Below, one piece after another: positions 41,664-52,245 of a stretch of DNA of 64,000 nucleotides. The stretch is from Rhodocyclaceae bacterium (GTDB taxonomy: Bacteria > Pseudomonadota > Gammaproteobacteria > Burkholderiales > Rhodocyclaceae). The notes below the pieces were generated by a model that had not been told where the DNA came from, did not search any database, and saw nothing but the letters and a program-made list of their open reading frames with translations. The position numbers and the translations under genes were made by a program. Each line of letters starts with the position of its first letter. The stretch's first letter is position 1. The stretch is from positions 27,619 through 91,618 of the forward strand of contig JAVBXY010000031.1 in the NCBI GenBank assembly GCA_030824275.1. Reading direction: 5' to 3'.

Positions 41664-44600
41664 ATGGCGTCCTTGCAAACATTTTCCGAAAAGGATTCCC
41701 GATTGAACTTCGCCAGCCAGCTCACCGATTATCTTCGAGCGGGAGCGCAGCGATTGCGCGCCGGCCTGCGCAGCGCAGCGTGGTCGCGACAGCCTCCCGA
41801 GGAGGAGTCGCCCCTGCGTGCCCAGTTGTTCAGCGCCGACCAGATGGAGCAGCACGGCAAGGTGCTGGCTGCGTCGCATCGTCTGGCCGCCGGGCGCGGA
41901 CCGGATCAGTTGCTGGCGCGGCTGGCGGCCAATGAATCCGTGCTGGTCGGTGTCAGCAAGCTGCTGACGACGGCGGCGGCGAACAAGCGTCGCATTACGC
42001 CAGCGGGGGAATGGCTGCTCGACAATTTCTACCTGATCGAGGAACAGATACGCACGGCCCGCAAGCACCTGCCCAAGGGCTACAGCCTGGAGCTGCCGCG
42101 CTTGGCGCAAGGCGAATCAACGGGACGGCCACGGGTCTACGACATCGCGCTGGAGATCATCGCCCACGGCGACGGCCATGTGGATGCGGAAAGCCTCGGC
42201 CGTTTCGTCGCCGCTTACCAGACGGTGACGGCGCTGACACTGGGCGAGCTGTGGGCGATCCCGATCATGCTGCGCCTGGCGGTGATCGAGAACCTGCGCC
42301 GCGTCAGTGTGCGCATTGCCGCCAGCGCCGGCCAGCGGGATCTGGCCGGCCAGTGGGCCGATACCATGGTGGAGACCGCCGAGAACGATGCGAAGAACCT
42401 GATCCTGGTGATCGGCGACATGGCGCGCTCCCAGCCGCCAATGGTCAGCGCTTTCGTCGCCGAACTCGCCCGCCGCTTGCAGGGACGCGGCCCGGCGCTG
42501 GCGCTGCCGCTGACCTGGATCGAACAGCATCTGGCGGAGTCGGCGCTGACCATCGAGCAACTGGTGCAGGCGGAGAACCAGCAGCAGGCCTCGGGTCAGG
42601 TGTCGATCAGCAACAGCATCGGCAGTCTGCGGGTGCTGGGGGCCATCGACTGGCGCGAGTTCGTCGAGAACATGAGCATCGTCGAGCGGACGCTGCGGGA
42701 AGACCCGCACGGCCTGTATGGCCGCATGGATTTCGCTACCCGTGACCGCTATCGCCACGCGACGGAGCGCATGGCGAAGAAGTGCGGGCTGGCGGAGGAA
42801 GTGGTGGCCCGTCATGTCGTTGCGCTGGCGAATGCCCACGTGGTCGCCAATATCGCCGCCGAGACGGGTGATCGGGCGGCCCACGTCGGCTACTACCTGA
42901 TCGGCAAGGGCTTGCCGGCGCTGGAGCAGGCTACCGGCATGCAGCCATCTCGCTGCGATGCCCTGTGCCGGACGGCCGGACGTTTTCCGCTGCTGGTCTA
43001 TCTGGGCGGTATCGCGCTGATGACGGCGCTGATTGCCTGGGGGCTGGTGGCGCAGTTGCGCGCAGCCGCATTGCCGGAATGGCTGCTGTGGACCGGCCTT
43101 GCGCTGGCGCTGCTGATCGCCAGCCAACTGGCGGTGGCGCTGGCCAACTGGCTGGCGACATTGCTGGTGGCGCCGGACCCGCTGCCGCGCATGGATTACT
43201 CGACAGGGATACCGGCCGATGCGCGGACCCTGGTGGTGGTACCGACCATGCTCGGCAGCGCCGCCGGCATCGATGACCTGGCTGAAGCACTGGAGGTCCG
43301 CTTTCTGGCGAATCGTGATGCCTGTCTGCATTTCGGCCTGCTGACGGATTTCTGCGATGCCGCTCTGGAATCGCTGCCCGGCGATGAAGCCATGGTGCAA
43401 CAGGCGCGGATGCGCATCAAGGAGCTGAACCGGAAGTACGCCGTCGATGCCGATATTTTCTTTCTCTTCCATCGCCCGCGTTGCTGGAATGCGATGGACG
43501 GCATCTGGATGGGCCAGGAGCGCAAGCGCGGCAAACTGGCGGCGCTGAATGCCTTGTTGCGCGGTCATGGTAGCGATGATTTCGCCCTGGTCGTTGGCGA
43601 CACCGCGATCCTTTCCGGCGTCCAGTACGTCATCACCCTGGACACCGACACGGCACTGCCGCGCGATGCGGCGCGGCAATTCGTCGGTGCCATGGCACAT
43701 CCGCTGAATCGCCCCCGTTACGATCCAGCGCAAGGCCGGGTCACCGAGGGCTACGGCATCCTGCAACCCTGTGTGGCCGTGAGCCTGCCGGGCACCAACC
43801 GTTCCCGCTACGCACGCCTGAACGGCGGCGAGCCGGGCATCGATCCCTACACGCGGGCGGTATCCAACGTCTATCAGGACGTCTTCGGCGAAGGTTCCTT
43901 CATCGGCAAGGGCATCTACGACGTCGATGCCTTCGAGCTGGCGCTGGGTGGGCGCTTTGGCGACAACCGCATTCTCAGCCACGATTTGATTGAAGGCTGC
44001 TACGCTCGCGCCGGTTTGCTCAGCGACGTGCAGTTGTACGAGGACACGCCGGCGCGCTACCGCGACGATGTCAGCCGCCGCTATCGCTGGATACGCGGTG
44101 ATTGGCAGCTGGCGGGCTGCTTGCGCAGGACGGTGATGAATGAAAAAGTCGGCGCTGGCGGTACGGCAAAAAATCCTCTTTCGCTGCTGTCGCAATGGAA
44201 GCTGTTCGACAACCTGCGCCGCAGCCTTGTTGCTGCTGCGCTGACACTGTTGCTGGTGCTGGGCTGGGTCACACTGCCGACGGCCGGTGTGTGGACCCTG
44301 TCGATGCTCGGCATCCTGCTGCTGCCCGCGCTCTTCGCCTCCGTGCTCGAACTCTTTCGCAAGCCCGGCGAGGTTCTGCTGCGCCAGCACCTGGCGGCGG
44401 TCGGCCGCTCGGCCTCGCTGCGGGTTCGACAGTTGGGTTTCGAGCTGGCTTGCCTGCCCTATGAGGCTTTCTACAGCCTCGATGCCATCGTCCGCACGCT
44501 GTGGCGCATGACGGTTTCGCATCGGCGACTGCTGGAGTGGAAGCCTTCCGGCGATATCGATGGCGCGGTCGGCAATGGTCTCGCCGGCAGCATGCGGGCG

Positions 44601-47600
44601 ATGTGGCTCGCGCCGCTGCTGGCTGCCGCCGTGGCCGTCCATCTGGCGACAGATGTGTCCGGCACCTTGCCGGTGGCCGCGCCTGTGCTGTTGCTGTGGT
44701 TCGTTTCGCCGCTGATCGCCTGGTGGATCAGCTTGCCGCTGGCCCGTCGCCAGGCCAGCCTGAGCGTCGAGCAGACGCATTTCCTGCGCGCCCTGGCGCG
44801 GCGCACCTGGGCCTTCTTCGACAACTTCGTCGGCGCCGAGGACCACTGGCTGCCGCCGGACAACTACCAGGAATACCGGGTCGCGGCGATTGCCCATCGC
44901 ACCTCGCCGACCAACATCGGCATGGCCCTGCTGGCCAATCTCGCCGCCTGCGACTTCGGCTACATCCCGGTTGGGCGGCTGCTCCGACGCACGGCAGACA
45001 GCTTCGATACCCTGGATGTACTGGAAAGGCATCGGGGGCACTTTTTCAACTGGTACGACACGCAAACGCTCCAGCCCCTGGCGCCGCGCTACATCTCGAC
45101 GGTGGATAGCGGCAATCTGGCCGGCCACCTGCTGACCTTGCGCGCCGGCCTGCTGGCGCTGGCGGACGAACCGATATTGTCGCCACGCTTGTTCGACGGC
45201 CTGCGCGACACGCTGGACGTTCTGGCCGAGGCCTCGGATGGCGCCGGGGCCGAGCCGGTGGCAGCTTTCCAACGCCGCCTGGAATTGGCCGTCGCCACGC
45301 CGCCGGAGACACCGGCCGCTGCCCGCATGGTGCTTGGCAACCTATCATCTGCCGCCGCCGACCTGCTGGCGCAGATCGCACGCGGCTTCGATGGCAACGA
45401 CGACCCCGCACTAAAGATCGAGGCCGGCGAATGGGCCGAGGCCCTGGTCCGTCAATGTCGCGAGGCACTCGAGGATCTGTTGCTGCTGGATGCTCAGACC
45501 GCCGGCATGGGCATCCCGACCCTGCGCGCGCTCGCCGATGCCGGTAGCGCTACTGCCCGCGAGCGGATGGCCGTCATCGACGTGCTCGCGGCGCGGGCCT
45601 TCGCCTTCGCCAACATGGAATACGACTTCCTCTTCGACAAGACACGTCAGTTGCTGGTGATCGGCTACAACCTCGACGAGCGCCGGGCGGACACCGGCTA
45701 CTACGACCTGCTGGCCTCGGAGGCGCGCCTGTGCTGCTTCGTCGCCATCGCTCAGGGGCAGTTGCCGCTGGACAGCTGGTTCGCGCTGGGCCGCCTGCTG
45801 ACGCGGGCCGGCGGCGAGCCGGTGCTGCTGTCCTGGAGCGGTTCGATGTTCGAATACCTGATGCCGCTGCTGGTGATGCCGAGCTATGACAACACGCTGC
45901 TCGATCAGACCTGCAAGGCCGCCGTGGCGCGGCAGATCGAATACGGCCGTCAGCGCGGCGTGCCCTGGGGCATTTCGGAATCCGGCTACAACACCGTCGA
46001 TGTGCATCTGAACTACCAGTACCGCGCCTTCGGTGTGCCCGGCCTCGGCCTCAAGCGCGGCCTGGCCGACGACCTGGTCATCGCGCCCTATGCCTCGGTG
46101 CTGGCCTTGACCGTGGCGCCGGAAGAAGCCTGCCTGAATCTGCAAGCGCTGGCGGGTCAGGGCTTCATGGGCAAGTATGGTTTCCTCGAAGCCATCGACT
46201 ACACGCCGACGCGGCAGCGGCGTCGGCAATCGAGCGCCACGGTGCGCTCCTTCATGGCCCATCACCAGGGAATGAGCCTGCTGTCCCTGGCCCATCTGCT
46301 GCTGGATCGACCGATGCAGCGGCGCTTCGAATCGGACCGCCTGTTCCAGGCCGTGATGCTGCTGTTGCAGGAACGCATACCCAAGGCCACGGCGCTGTTC
46401 TCGCACATCGCCCAGCTCGCCGATGCCAGCACCTCGCCGGCCGCTGCCGAGATACCCATCCGGGTTTTCAACAGCGCCGACACACCGGTACCGGAAGTGC
46501 AGCTGCTGTCCAACGGCCGCTATCACGTCATGGTCACCAATGCCGGCGGCGGCTACAGCCGCTGGAACGATCTGGCCGTGACGCGCTGGCGCGAGGACGG
46601 CACCTGCGACAACCGGGGCAGCTTCTGCTATGTGCGCGACCTCGCCAGCGGCGAGTTCTGGTCCACTGCCCATCAGCCGACGCTGCGCCGGGCGGAGAGT
46701 CACGAGGCGATCTTCTCCGAAGGCCGCGCCGAGTTCCGCCGCCGCGATCTGGTCACTGACGGCGACGGCCTGAAGGATGGCGACTTCGAGACCTATACCG
46801 AGATCGTCGTCTCGCCGGAGGACGACATCGAGTTGCGCCGGGTGCGCATCACCAACCGCTCGCGCCAGCGACGGGAAATCGATGTCACCAGCTATGCCGA
46901 GGTGGTGATCGCGCCGGCGGCCGCCGATGCCATGCATCCGGCCTTCAGCAATCTGTTCGTGCAGACCGAAATCATTCCCGCGCGCCACGCCATCCTGTGC
47001 ACCCGCCGGCCGCGCTCCGTCGGCGAGAAAGCGCCCTGGATGTTTCATCTGATGACGGTACACGGTGCCGAGGCGGGCGAGGCCTCCTACGAGACGGACC
47101 GCGCACGCTTCATCGGGCGCGGCCGCAACGCCGTAGCGCCCCTGGCCATGAGCGAGCCGGGCATGCTGTCGGGTGGCGAAGGCTCGGTGCTCGACCCTAT
47201 TGTCGCCATCCGCCATGCGGTGATGCTTGACCCGGACCAGACGGTGACCATCAACCGCGTGACCGGCATTTGCGAGACGCGGGCCATGGCCGTGGGCCTG
47301 ATCGAGAAGTATCAGGACCAGCATCTGGCCGACCGCGTTTTCGACCTGACCTGGACCCATAGCCAGGTGGTGCTGCGCCAGCTCAATGCCACCGAGGCCG
47401 ACGCGCAACTCTATGCTCGCCTGGCCGGTTCGGTGATCCATGCCAATCCCGGTCTGCGCGCCGAAGCGGCGGTGCTGGTGAAAAATCGGCGCGGCCAGTC
47501 GGGCCTTTGGGGCTATGCAATTTCCGGCGACCTGCCCATCGTGCTGTTGCAGATCGGCGATGCCGACAACATCGATCTTGTGCGCCAGATGGTGCAGGCC

Positions 47601-50405
47601 CACGCCTATTGGCGCCTGAAGGGCCTGGCGGTGGATCTGGTGATCTGGAACGAGGAACACGCCGGCTACCGGCAGCGCTTGCAGGACCAGATCGTCGGCC
47701 TGATCGCCTCGGGTATCGAGGCCAGCGTGATCGACCGCCCCGGCGGCATCTTCGTGCGGCCGGTGGAGCAGATCTCCGGCGAGGATCGCATCCTGTTCCA
47801 TTCCGTCGCCCGCGTCGTCATCAGCGACACGCGCGGCACGCTGGCCGAACAACTCGATCAGCGCGGCGTCGTCGAGGCCCGCGTACCGCTCCTCAAGCGC
47901 AGCCGGACCCATCGCGCCGAGGCAGTGCCGGCCATGCCGCCCCGCCAGTATCTGATCCTGGACAATGGGCTCGGTGGTTTTACTTCCGACGGCCGCGAAT
48001 ACGTCATCCGTCTTGGGCCAGGACAGACCACGCCGGCGCCCTGGGCGAATGTGCTGGCCAATCCGCACTTCGGCAGCGTGGTCTCCGAGGCCGGCGTTGC
48101 CTACAGCTGGAGCGAGAATGCCCACGAGTTCCGTCTCACGCCCTGGCATAACGACCCGGTCAGCGATGCCAGCGGCGAGGCCATCTACCTGCGCGACGAG
48201 GAGACCGGCCAGCACTGGTCGCCGACGCCACTGCCGGCGGGCGGCGGCTTGTCCCACCTGATCCGTCATGGCTTCGGCTACAGCGTCTTCGAGACGCAGA
48301 GCGGCGGCATTCACTCGGAACTCTGGGTCTATGTGGCCATGGATGCGGCGGTCAAGTTTTCGGTGCTGAAAGTTCGCAACGCCTCGGGCCGGGCGCGCAA
48401 ACTCTCCGCTACCGGCTATGTGGAGTGGGTACTGGGTGACCTGCGGGCGAAATCGGCCATGCATGTGAGCACCGAAATCGCCACCCACAGCGGTGCGCTG
48501 TATGCGCGCAATCCCTATCACATGGAATTTGCCGAGCGGGTGGCCTTCTTCGATGTGGATGATCGCAAAAGGAGTGTGAGCGGCGACCGGGTGGAATTTC
48601 TCGGCCGCAACGGCACACTGCAAAATCCGGCCGCCATGAGTCGCACGCGCCTGTCCGGCAAGGTGGGCGCCGGCCTCGATCCCTGCGGTGCGCTACAGGT
48701 GGCCTTCGACCTGGGCGAAGACGAGGAGCGCGAGATCGTGTTCCGTCTCGGTGTCGGTCGCAATGTCGAGGACGCCGCGCAGCTCGTCCAGCGCTTCAAG
48801 GGTGGCATGGCCGCTCGCGGCGCGCTTGAGGAAGTCTGGCGTTACTGGAATCACAGTCTCGGCGCGGTACAGGTGGAAACGCCCGACCCGGCCCTCAACG
48901 TGCTGGCCAACGGCTGGCTGGTCTATCAGACCCTGGCCTGTCGCATCTGGGCGCGCAGCGGCTATTACCAGTCGGGCGGCGCCTACGGCTTCCGCGACCA
49001 GTTGCAGGACATGATGGCGCTGATCCACGCCGAGCCGGCGCGGGTGCGCGAGCATCTGTTGTTGTGTGCCGGACGCCAGTTCGTCGAGGGCGATGTGCAA
49101 CACTGGTGGCATCCACCGGCGGGCCGGGGTGTGCGCACCCATTGTTCGGACGACTATCTCTGGTTGCCGTTGGCGGTATGCCGGTATGTAAGCGGCATCG
49201 GCGATACCGGAGTGCTCGATGTGAACGTCGGCTTCCTCGACGGTCGCCCGGTGAACCCGGAGGACGATTCCTACTACGACCTGCCGGGCCGCGCCACTGA
49301 CACGGCCAGTCTCTATGAACACTGCACGCGGGCCATCCGCCACGGCTTGCGCTATGGCGCCCACGGGCTGCCGCTGATCGGTTCCGGCGACTGGAACGAC
49401 GGCATGAACCTGGTCGGCATCGAGGGCAAGGGTGAAAGCGTCTGGCTCGGCTTTTTCCTCTGCGAGGTGCTGCGGCAGTTCGCACCGCTGGCGCAGGCCT
49501 ATGGCGATGCGGGCTTCGCCGAATTCTGCCGGGAGGAGGGCGGCCGTCTGCGCCAAGGCATCGAACAGCATGCCTGGGACGGCGACTGGTATCGACGGGC
49601 CTATTTCGACGACGGCACGCCGCTGGGCTCCGCCGCCAATACCGAATGCCGCATCGACTCGATTTCGCAGAGCTGGTCCGTGTTGTCCATGGCCGGCGAC
49701 ATTCACACCAAGGAGAGCGTCAGCCTGGCCCGTTCGCGGCTGGCCATGCAGGCGATGGACGATCACCTGGTCCGCCGCGAGGCCGGGCTGGTACAACTGC
49801 TCGATCCGCCCTTCGACAACCAGTCGGACATGGACCCAGGCTATATCCGAGGCTATGTGCCGGGGGTGCGCGAGAACGGCGGGCAATACACCCATGCCGC
49901 GATCTGGGCCGCCATGGCCTTTGCAGCCCTTGGCGAACGGGAGCGGGCCTGGGAGCTGGCGAGCATGATCAATCCGGTGAACCACGGCCTTTCGGCAGAA
50001 GCCGTCGCGATCTACAAGGTCGAACCCTACGTTGTTTCGGCGGATGTCTATGGCGCCGAGCCCCACATCGGGCGCGGCGGCTGGAGCTGGTACACCGGCT
50101 CGGCGGGCTGGATGTATCGCCTGCTGCTGGAGTCGCTGCTTGGCCTGCGTCTGGAAGGCAACCGGCTGCATCTGGCGCCCTGCCTGCCGGCGCACTGGCC
50201 GGGCTTCAAAATTCACTACCGCTATCGGGAGACGGTGTATCACATCGAGGTCTCGCAACTTCCGGCCAGCGAGGAAGGGCAGGGCAGCGCGGTGGCCAGC
50301 GTGACGCTGGACAACTGCCTGCAACATGGCAAAACGATAGCGCTGGTCGATGATCGACGGGAGCACGCCGTTGTAGTGATGGTGCATGCCGACCAAGTCC
50401 GATAA
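41664..50405 (+). CDS. ndvB: NdvB-type cyclic beta-1,2-glucan synthase
   Basis: About 2913 aa, like known NdvB proteins. Order: N-terminal glucoamylase-like/GT84 region; membrane spans near 446-500; glycosyltransferase domain with DTD at 660-662 (ITLDTDTALP) and RYRWIRGDWQ; further spans near 850-890 and 976-1020; glucoamylase_NdvB domain (NMEYDFLFDK, GISESGYNTVD, YGFLEAIDYT, FMAHHQGMSL); two GH94 phosphorylase-like modules, the last with catalytic-type SGDWNDGMN (D about 2579). Makes and trims periplasmic cyclic glucan. Start at ATG 41664 (weak RBS); TTG 41703 with AAGGA is an alternative. A dispersed repeat lies in frame after RYRWIRGDWQ. Confidence 0.93.
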   Translation: MASLQTFSEKDSRLNFASQLTDYLRAGAQRLRAGLRSAAWSRQPPEEESPLRAQLFSADQMEQHGKVLAASHRLAAGRGPDQLLARLAANESVLVGVSKLLTTAAANKRRITPAGEWLLDNFYLIEEQIRTARKHLPKGYSLELPRLAQGESTGRPRVYDIALEIIAHGDGHVDAESLGRFVAAYQTVTALTLGELWAIPIMLRLAVIENLRRVSVRIAASAGQRDLAGQWADTMVETAENDAKNLILVIGDMARSQPPMVSAFVAELARRLQGRGPALALPLTWIEQHLAESALTIEQLVQAENQQQASGQVSISNSIGSLRVLGAIDWREFVENMSIVERTLREDPHGLYGRMDFATRDRYRHATERMAKKCGLAEEVVARHVVALANAHVVANIAAETGDRAAHVGYYLIGKGLPALEQATGMQPSRCDALCRTAGRFPLLVYLGGIALMTALIAWGLVAQLRAAALPEWLLWTGLALALLIASQLAVALANWLATLLVAPDPLPRMDYSTGIPADARTLVVVPTMLGSAAGIDDLAEALEVRFLANRDACLHFGLLTDFCDAALESLPGDEAMVQQARMRIKELNRKYAVDADIFFLFHRPRCWNAMDGIWMGQERKRGKLAALNALLRGHGSDDFALVVGDTAILSGVQYVITLDTDTALPRDAARQFVGAMAHPLNRPRYDPAQGRVTEGYGILQPCVAVSLPGTNRSRYARLNGGEPGIDPYTRAVSNVYQDVFGEGSFIGKGIYDVDAFELALGGRFGDNRILSHDLIEGCYARAGLLSDVQLYEDTPARYRDDVSRRYRWIRGDWQLAGCLRRTVMNEKVGAGGTAKNPLSLLSQWKLFDNLRRSLVAAALTLLLVLGWVTLPTAGVWTLSMLGILLLPALFASVLELFRKPGEVLLRQHLAAVGRSASLRVRQLGFELACLPYEAFYSLDAIVRTLWRMTVSHRRLLEWKPSGDIDGAVGNGLAGSMRAMWLAPLLAAAVAVHLATDVSGTLPVAAPVLLLWFVSPLIAWWISLPLARRQASLSVEQTHFLRALARRTWAFFDNFVGAEDHWLPPDNYQEYRVAAIAHRTSPTNIGMALLANLAACDFGYIPVGRLLRRTADSFDTLDVLERHRGHFFNWYDTQTLQPLAPRYISTVDSGNLAGHLLTLRAGLLALADEPILSPRLFDGLRDTLDVLAEASDGAGAEPVAAFQRRLELAVATPPETPAAARMVLGNLSSAAADLLAQIARGFDGNDDPALKIEAGEWAEALVRQCREALEDLLLLDAQTAGMGIPTLRALADAGSATARERMAVIDVLAARAFAFANMEYDFLFDKTRQLLVIGYNLDERRADTGYYDLLASEARLCCFVAIAQGQLPLDSWFALGRLLTRAGGEPVLLSWSGSMFEYLMPLLVMPSYDNTLLDQTCKAAVARQIEYGRQRGVPWGISESGYNTVDVHLNYQYRAFGVPGLGLKRGLADDLVIAPYASVLALTVAPEEACLNLQALAGQGFMGKYGFLEAIDYTPTRQRRRQSSATVRSFMAHHQGMSLLSLAHLLLDRPMQRRFESDRLFQAVMLLLQERIPKATALFSHIAQLADASTSPAAAEIPIRVFNSADTPVPEVQLLSNGRYHVMVTNAGGGYSRWNDLAVTRWREDGTCDNRGSFCYVRDLASGEFWSTAHQPTLRRAESHEAIFSEGRAEFRRRDLVTDGDGLKDGDFETYTEIVVSPEDDIELRRVRITNRSRQRREIDVTSYAEVVIAPAAADAMHPAFSNLFVQTEIIPARHAILCTRRPRSVGEKAPWMFHLMTVHGAEAGEASYETDRARFIGRGRNAVAPLAMSEPGMLSGGEGSVLDPIVAIRHAVMLDPDQTVTINRVTGICETRAMAVGLIEKYQDQHLADRVFDLTWTHSQVVLRQLNATEADAQLYARLAGSVIHANPGLRAEAAVLVKNRRGQSGLWGYAISGDLPIVLLQIGDADNIDLVRQMVQAHAYWRLKGLAVDLVIWNEEHAGYRQRLQDQIVGLIASGIEASVIDRPGGIFVRPVEQISGEDRILFHSVARVVISDTRGTLAEQLDQRGVVEARVPLLKRSRTHRAEAVPAMPPRQYLILDNGLGGFTSDGREYVIRLGPGQTTPAPWANVLANPHFGSVVSEAGVAYSWSENAHEFRLTPWHNDPVSDASGEAIYLRDEETGQHWSPTPLPAGGGLSHLIRHGFGYSVFETQSGGIHSELWVYVAMDAAVKFSVLKVRNASGRARKLSATGYVEWVLGDLRAKSAMHVSTEIATHSGALYARNPYHMEFAERVAFFDVDDRKRSVSGDRVEFLGRNGTLQNPAAMSRTRLSGKVGAGLDPCGALQVAFDLGEDEEREIVFRLGVGRNVEDAAQLVQRFKGGMAARGALEEVWRYWNHSLGAVQVETPDPALNVLANGWLVYQTLACRIWARSGYYQSGGAYGFRDQLQDMMALIHAEPARVREHLLLCAGRQFVEGDVQHWWHPPAGRGVRTHCSDDYLWLPLAVCRYVSGIGDTGVLDVNVGFLDGRPVNPEDDSYYDLPGRATDTASLYEHCTRAIRHGLRYGAHGLPLIGSGDWNDGMNLVGIEGKGESVWLGFFLCEVLRQFAPLAQAYGDAGFAEFCREEGGRLRQGIEQHAWDGDWYRRAYFDDGTPLGSAANTECRIDSISQSWSVLSMAGDIHTKESVSLARSRLAMQAMDDHLVRREAGLVQLLDPPFDNQSDMDPGYIRGYVPGVRENGGQYTHAAIWAAMAFAALGERERAWELASMINPVNHGLSAEAVAIYKVEPYVVSADVYGAEPHIGRGGWSWYTGSAGWMYRLLLESLLGLRLEGNRLHLAPCLPAHWPGFKIHYRYRETVYHIEVSQLPASEEGQGSAVASVTLDNCLQHGKTIALVDDRREHAVVVMVHADQVR
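44143..44167 (+). repeat. Dispersed ~25-bp repeat, copy 10 (inside ndvB)
   Basis: AAAAAGTCGGCGCTGGCGG then TACGGC. Read as EKVGAGGTA at about residues 826-834, in the linker just before NPLSLLSQWKLFDNLRRSL. Confidence 0.9.
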
Positions 50406-50441
50406 ACTTCGCGCCTCAGTTCTTGCCGATGGACCCCGTGG

Positions 50442-50879
50442 ATGGCCGCTACCGATACCCAAGCTACAAAAGCTTCGCCCCGAAATGCACTGCTCGTCAC
50501 CCTGGGCGAAAAGTTCGAGGTCTTCCGCGATTGCCGCCCGCTGGCGCTGGGCATCCACAAGGCCCTGCTTGAACGCATGCCGGAGATCGATGTGGGCCAA
50601 TTGCGCACGGCGATGAGAACCCACACGGCATCGACGCGCTATCTCAAGACCCTGCTGCTCGGCAAGGAGCGCTTCAATCTCGACGGCGAAGTGGCGGGCG
50701 AAATCACCGACGAGCAGCGCGAGGTCGCCAACACCGCCCTGCGCGAGCGCTTCAAGAAAGCCGCCGACCGCCGCAAGGCCGAGGAAAAGCTGCGCAAGGA
50801 TGCGGAGCGGGAATTGGCGGCGCAGAAGCAGCGGCAGGAAAAGCTGGACCAACTGGCTGCACGCTTCAAGCGCAACTGA
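50442..50879 (+). CDS. ProQ/FinO-family RNA chaperone
   Basis: 145 aa. ProQ/FINO core: RNALLVTLGEKFEVFRDCRPLALGIHKALLERMPEIDVGQLRTAMRTHTASTRYLKTLLLGKERFNLDGEVAGEITDEQREVA, followed by a charged helical tail (RRKAEEKLRKDAERELAAQKQRQEKLD). Binds structured RNAs and 3' ends of mRNAs/sRNAs in the cytoplasm. Begins 36 nt after ndvB. Confidence 0.93.
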   Translation: MAATDTQATKASPRNALLVTLGEKFEVFRDCRPLALGIHKALLERMPEIDVGQLRTAMRTHTASTRYLKTLLLGKERFNLDGEVAGEITDEQREVANTALRERFKKAADRRKAEEKLRKDAERELAAQKQRQEKLDQLAARFKRN

Positions 50880-50937
50880 GCGACAGGGGCGCTGATCCGG
50901 TCGATCTTCGCGCCGCATTCGCTGTCCGTCCTACTCC

Positions 50938-52089
50938 ATGGAATTCATCGATCCCCGCACCTTCCTGCTGGTCGCCACCCTGTTCGGCATGCTCTGCGCG
51001 CTGGTGCTGTGGGTACAGGCGCGTAGCTTCCCTGCCGACATCGAGGGACTGCGCGACTGGGCGCTGGCGGTCGTGCTCATCGGCAGTGCCTCGGGCCTGG
51101 CCTCCATGCGCGGTGTCCTGCCGGACAGCCTGGCCGTCGTCGCCGCCAGCGCCATGCTGCTCGGTGGTCAACTGCTGCTGATCACCGGCCTGCTGCGCTA
51201 CAACGGGCGCCGCCCGGTTTGGCGGCCGACCCTGGACATCATCGGCGCCATCCTGATCCTGATCGTCTGGCTGACCTATGGCTCGCATAGTTATCAGGGG
51301 CGGATTTTCCTGATGGCACTGGCGCACATCGGTTTCTTTTCCTTCGGCGCCTATCTCTCCTGGCGCGCGGCACCGGCGGGCTTCGGCAGCCGCTTCCTGA
51401 GCGCGGTATTCCTGCTCGGCGTCGCCGTCGCCGTCTGGCGTATCACCACGCTGTCGGTCGGGGTCGATGTCGCCGACGACATCTTCGACCGCAATCTGGT
51501 GCAGCAGGCCTACCTCGGCATGTTTTCCCTCGGCGTCCTCGGCCTGTCCATCGGCTTCATCCTGCTGGCCAACGAGCGCCTGCGGGTCGAGCTGGAATTC
51601 ATGGCGACCCGTGACCCGATGACCGGCGTGTTCAATCGCCGGGCCTTCTTTACCCGCGCCGAGATCGAATGGGCGCGCAGCATGCGTTCGGGTCGGCCGC
51701 TGGCGGCGATTACCTCGGACATCGATTTTTTCAAGAAGGTGAACGACACCTACGGCCACCACATCGGCGATCTCGTCATCAAGGATTTCGCCCATCGTTC
51801 GGCCCAAATGCTGCGCCTGCCGGACATCCTCGCGCGCTTTGGCGGCGAAGAGTTCGTGATCCTGTTGCCGGACACCGGCATGGCCGAAGCCAAACAGGTT
51901 GCCGAACGCATCCGGCGGGAGATCGAGACACATCGCGACAAGACCCTGCCGGCCTACACCGTGAGCCTGGGTATCTCCATCGCCCAGGGCAAAGGCGGCG
52001 ATGCCGCCGACGTCGAAGCCCTGTTGGCCGAAGCCGATGCGGCCTTGTACCGGGCCAAGCAGGGCGGGCGGAATCGCGTCGAAAGCTAG
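50938..52089 (+). CDS. Membrane diguanylate cyclase
   Basis: 383 aa. About six membrane spans in residues 1-200 (FLLVATLFGMLCALVLWVQ; LGMFSLGVLGLSIGFILL), then a GGDEF domain (TRDPMTGVFNRRAFFTRAEIEWARSMRSGRPLAAITSDIDFFKKVNDTYGH) with active-site GGEEF. A KxxD-type I-site is not evident. Synthesises c-di-GMP in response to an unknown membrane signal. Confidence 0.95.
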   Translation: MEFIDPRTFLLVATLFGMLCALVLWVQARSFPADIEGLRDWALAVVLIGSASGLASMRGVLPDSLAVVAASAMLLGGQLLLITGLLRYNGRRPVWRPTLDIIGAILILIVWLTYGSHSYQGRIFLMALAHIGFFSFGAYLSWRAAPAGFGSRFLSAVFLLGVAVAVWRITTLSVGVDVADDIFDRNLVQQAYLGMFSLGVLGLSIGFILLANERLRVELEFMATRDPMTGVFNRRAFFTRAEIEWARSMRSGRPLAAITSDIDFFKKVNDTYGHHIGDLVIKDFAHRSAQMLRLPDILARFGGEEFVILLPDTGMAEAKQVAERIRREIETHRDKTLPAYTVSLGISIAQGKGGDAADVEALLAEADAALYRAKQGGRNRVES

Positions 52090-52104
52090 TTCGTCGATCC
52101 GCGC

Positions 52105-52120
52105 AAAAAGTCGGCGCTGA
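52105..52120 (+). repeat. Dispersed ~25-bp repeat, copy 11 (partial)
   Basis: AAAAAGTCGGCGCTGA, core only, in the 156-nt gap between the cyclase and the dehydrogenase genes. Confidence 0.65.
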
Positions 52121-52245
52121 TGAAGCAACTGCGCTACAAGGCGGTCGAGCAAAAAACGCTCTCTTCGCCGTAGCGGATGATGATACGGCGCCACTTCACC
52201 ACTTCGCCACTAAAATCCAGCATTCCCCCATCCGTTTCTCGCACC

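Noticed and set aside
42117..48623. Two antisense open frames of more than 1000 codons opposite the giant glucan synthase gene
   Set aside because: They are reverse-frame shadows of high-GC coding DNA with low-complexity His/Gln/Arg-rich translations and no domain, RBS or start context.
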